Assembly: GCA_037179515.1 (NCBI GenBank)
Contig: JAXCGZ010001917.1
Span: 1 to 47,500 of the forward strand
Origin: Halocaridina rubra
Lineage: Eukaryota > Arthropoda > Malacostraca > Decapoda > Atyidae
DNA length: 47,500 nt
Reading direction: 5' to 3'
Shown here: positions 46,795 to 47,500 of the stretch, one piece after another
Layout of the letters: the number at the start of each line of letters is the position of its first letter
Position numbering within the stretch: the stretch's first letter is position 1
Position numbers and translations under genes: made by a program
Notes under the pieces: generated by a model
The model's input: the letters and a program-made list of their open reading frames with translations, nothing else
Told to the model about the DNA's origin: nothing
Database searches by the model: none

Positions 46795-47500
46795 GATGTT
46801 AAGCATCCAGATAACTGGCTAATGAAATTCAATACAGTACTTCACAATTAAAGGTGATGAGAACGAGTTCAAGTACGAGAAGTCCCAAGCTTGGATGTTC
46901 AGTAGCAGGTGCAGAACTTCAATAGACGGAGAATAAGAGAGATTTAGGAGTACTGTCCAGGACAGTTCGATGTTAAGTCTTCCTTCAATTACGGTTCTCT
47001 TTCTATGCTTACATCAACACCGAATATTCTTGGATATTCGTTGCAAATGTCTTATTATCCCTTCACATCTGGCAAGTCAAAATACACTCCCGATCTCTGG
47101 TTTTCTCTATGTTTTCTTCGTACCCAGGCCTGATGAGGGTCGATTCCCCCCCCCCCCGGTCCTGGTGTCAACCATAAAAAAAAATACATATTGGCAAATT
47201 TGTCTCCGGAAATGCATATAACTGGCACAGCAAGGTCTACATATGGCTTCTTAGCAAATGTAATGGCAGTCCTCTGACACTTGGGCAAGGAAATATTCAG
47301 AAATATTTATGTAACTTATGTGAGACCAAAGCTTGAATATGCAGCCCCCTATTGGAATCAGGACTTGAAAAAGCTGGAAAATATTCAAATACATGCCACG
47401 AATCTGGTACCAGTAGTACGCAATCTCAGTTATGAGGAGAGGCTGAGGGAATTAGGCTTACTATCACTCGAAGCTAGAAAAATGAGGGTGCATATGGTGA
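46795..47500 (+). pseudogene. Decayed CR1/L2-like RT fragment with an insertion, running off the window
   Basis: Positions 46815-46965 match the NWLMKFNT through RDLGV blocks of the family at 25322-26246. The alignment then breaks and resumes at about 47187 with ANLSPEMHITG, FRNIYVTYVRPKLEYAAPYW, NLSYEERLRELGLLSLEARK and M-R-V at the window edge. Stops and frameshifts are present throughout, for example a stop where the relative reads FRHMDKE. The interruption holds foreign sequence (see next entry). Confidence 0.82.
47085..47186 (+). mobile_element. 3' end fragment of the 17641-18430 family inserted in the RT fragment
   Basis: TTTTCTTCGTACCCAGGCCT, a C-run, CCTGGTGTCAACCATAAAA and a poly(A) run match the reverse complement of 17641-17730, the 3' UTR and poly(A) end of that family. 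It lies between two colinear blocks of the CR1/L2-like RT fragment, so it inserted into it. The whole insertion spans about 46968-47187. Confidence 0.6.

Overview
This is eukaryotic nuclear DNA that is AT-rich and mostly non-coding. The very high density of long dinucleotide arrays (TA, GA, GT) and trinucleotide arrays (AAT/ATT), the spliceosomal GT-AG introns, and the mixture of RTE-like, CR1/L2-like and pogo/Tigger-like transposons with tRNA-derived SINEs suggest an arthropod. A decapod crustacean is the most likely source, but this is an inference from repeat style and not from a species-specific marker.

The only host gene I can support is on the + strand at 32632-38057. Four exons join in phase to encode a 164-residue mitochondrial GatC homologue (GATC, subunit C of glutamyl-tRNA(Gln) amidotransferase) with a clear presequence-like N-terminus. 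A possible alternative first exon of matching phase lies at 30927-30987.

Layout. 1-4.4 kb: tRNA-derived SINEs, a 3' fragment of a non-LTR element and microsatellites. 4.47-8.69 kb: a nearly complete CR1/L2-like non-LTR retrotransposon with ORF1 and ORF2 overlapping by 14 bases; ORF2 has one in-frame stop. 8.7-25 kb: microsatellites, SINEs, two large palindromic MITEs, a possible solo LTR, a 51-bp minisatellite, a diverged tandem duplication and a decayed non-LTR 3' end on the - strand. 25.2-29.8 kb: a cluster of non-LTR elements in which a 956-codon RTE-like ORF (+) sits between a - strand RT fragment and a decayed + strand RT fragment of one other family. 30-38 kb: the GATC locus, whose introns carry SINEs. 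39-44.4 kb: a chain of pogo/Tigger-type DNA transposons, several directly abutting (TA)n arrays, plus an RTE fragment. 44.4-47.5 kb: TA arrays and a decayed RT fragment that runs off the window edge.

The retrotransposon families appear to interact. Several short repeats carry a 3' tail resembling that of the RTE element, which suggests they use its machinery. The TA-target DNA transposons and the TA microsatellites coincide repeatedly. I found no CRISPR array, phage, operon or bacterial-type system, and nothing that I would call a new defence or biosynthetic system.
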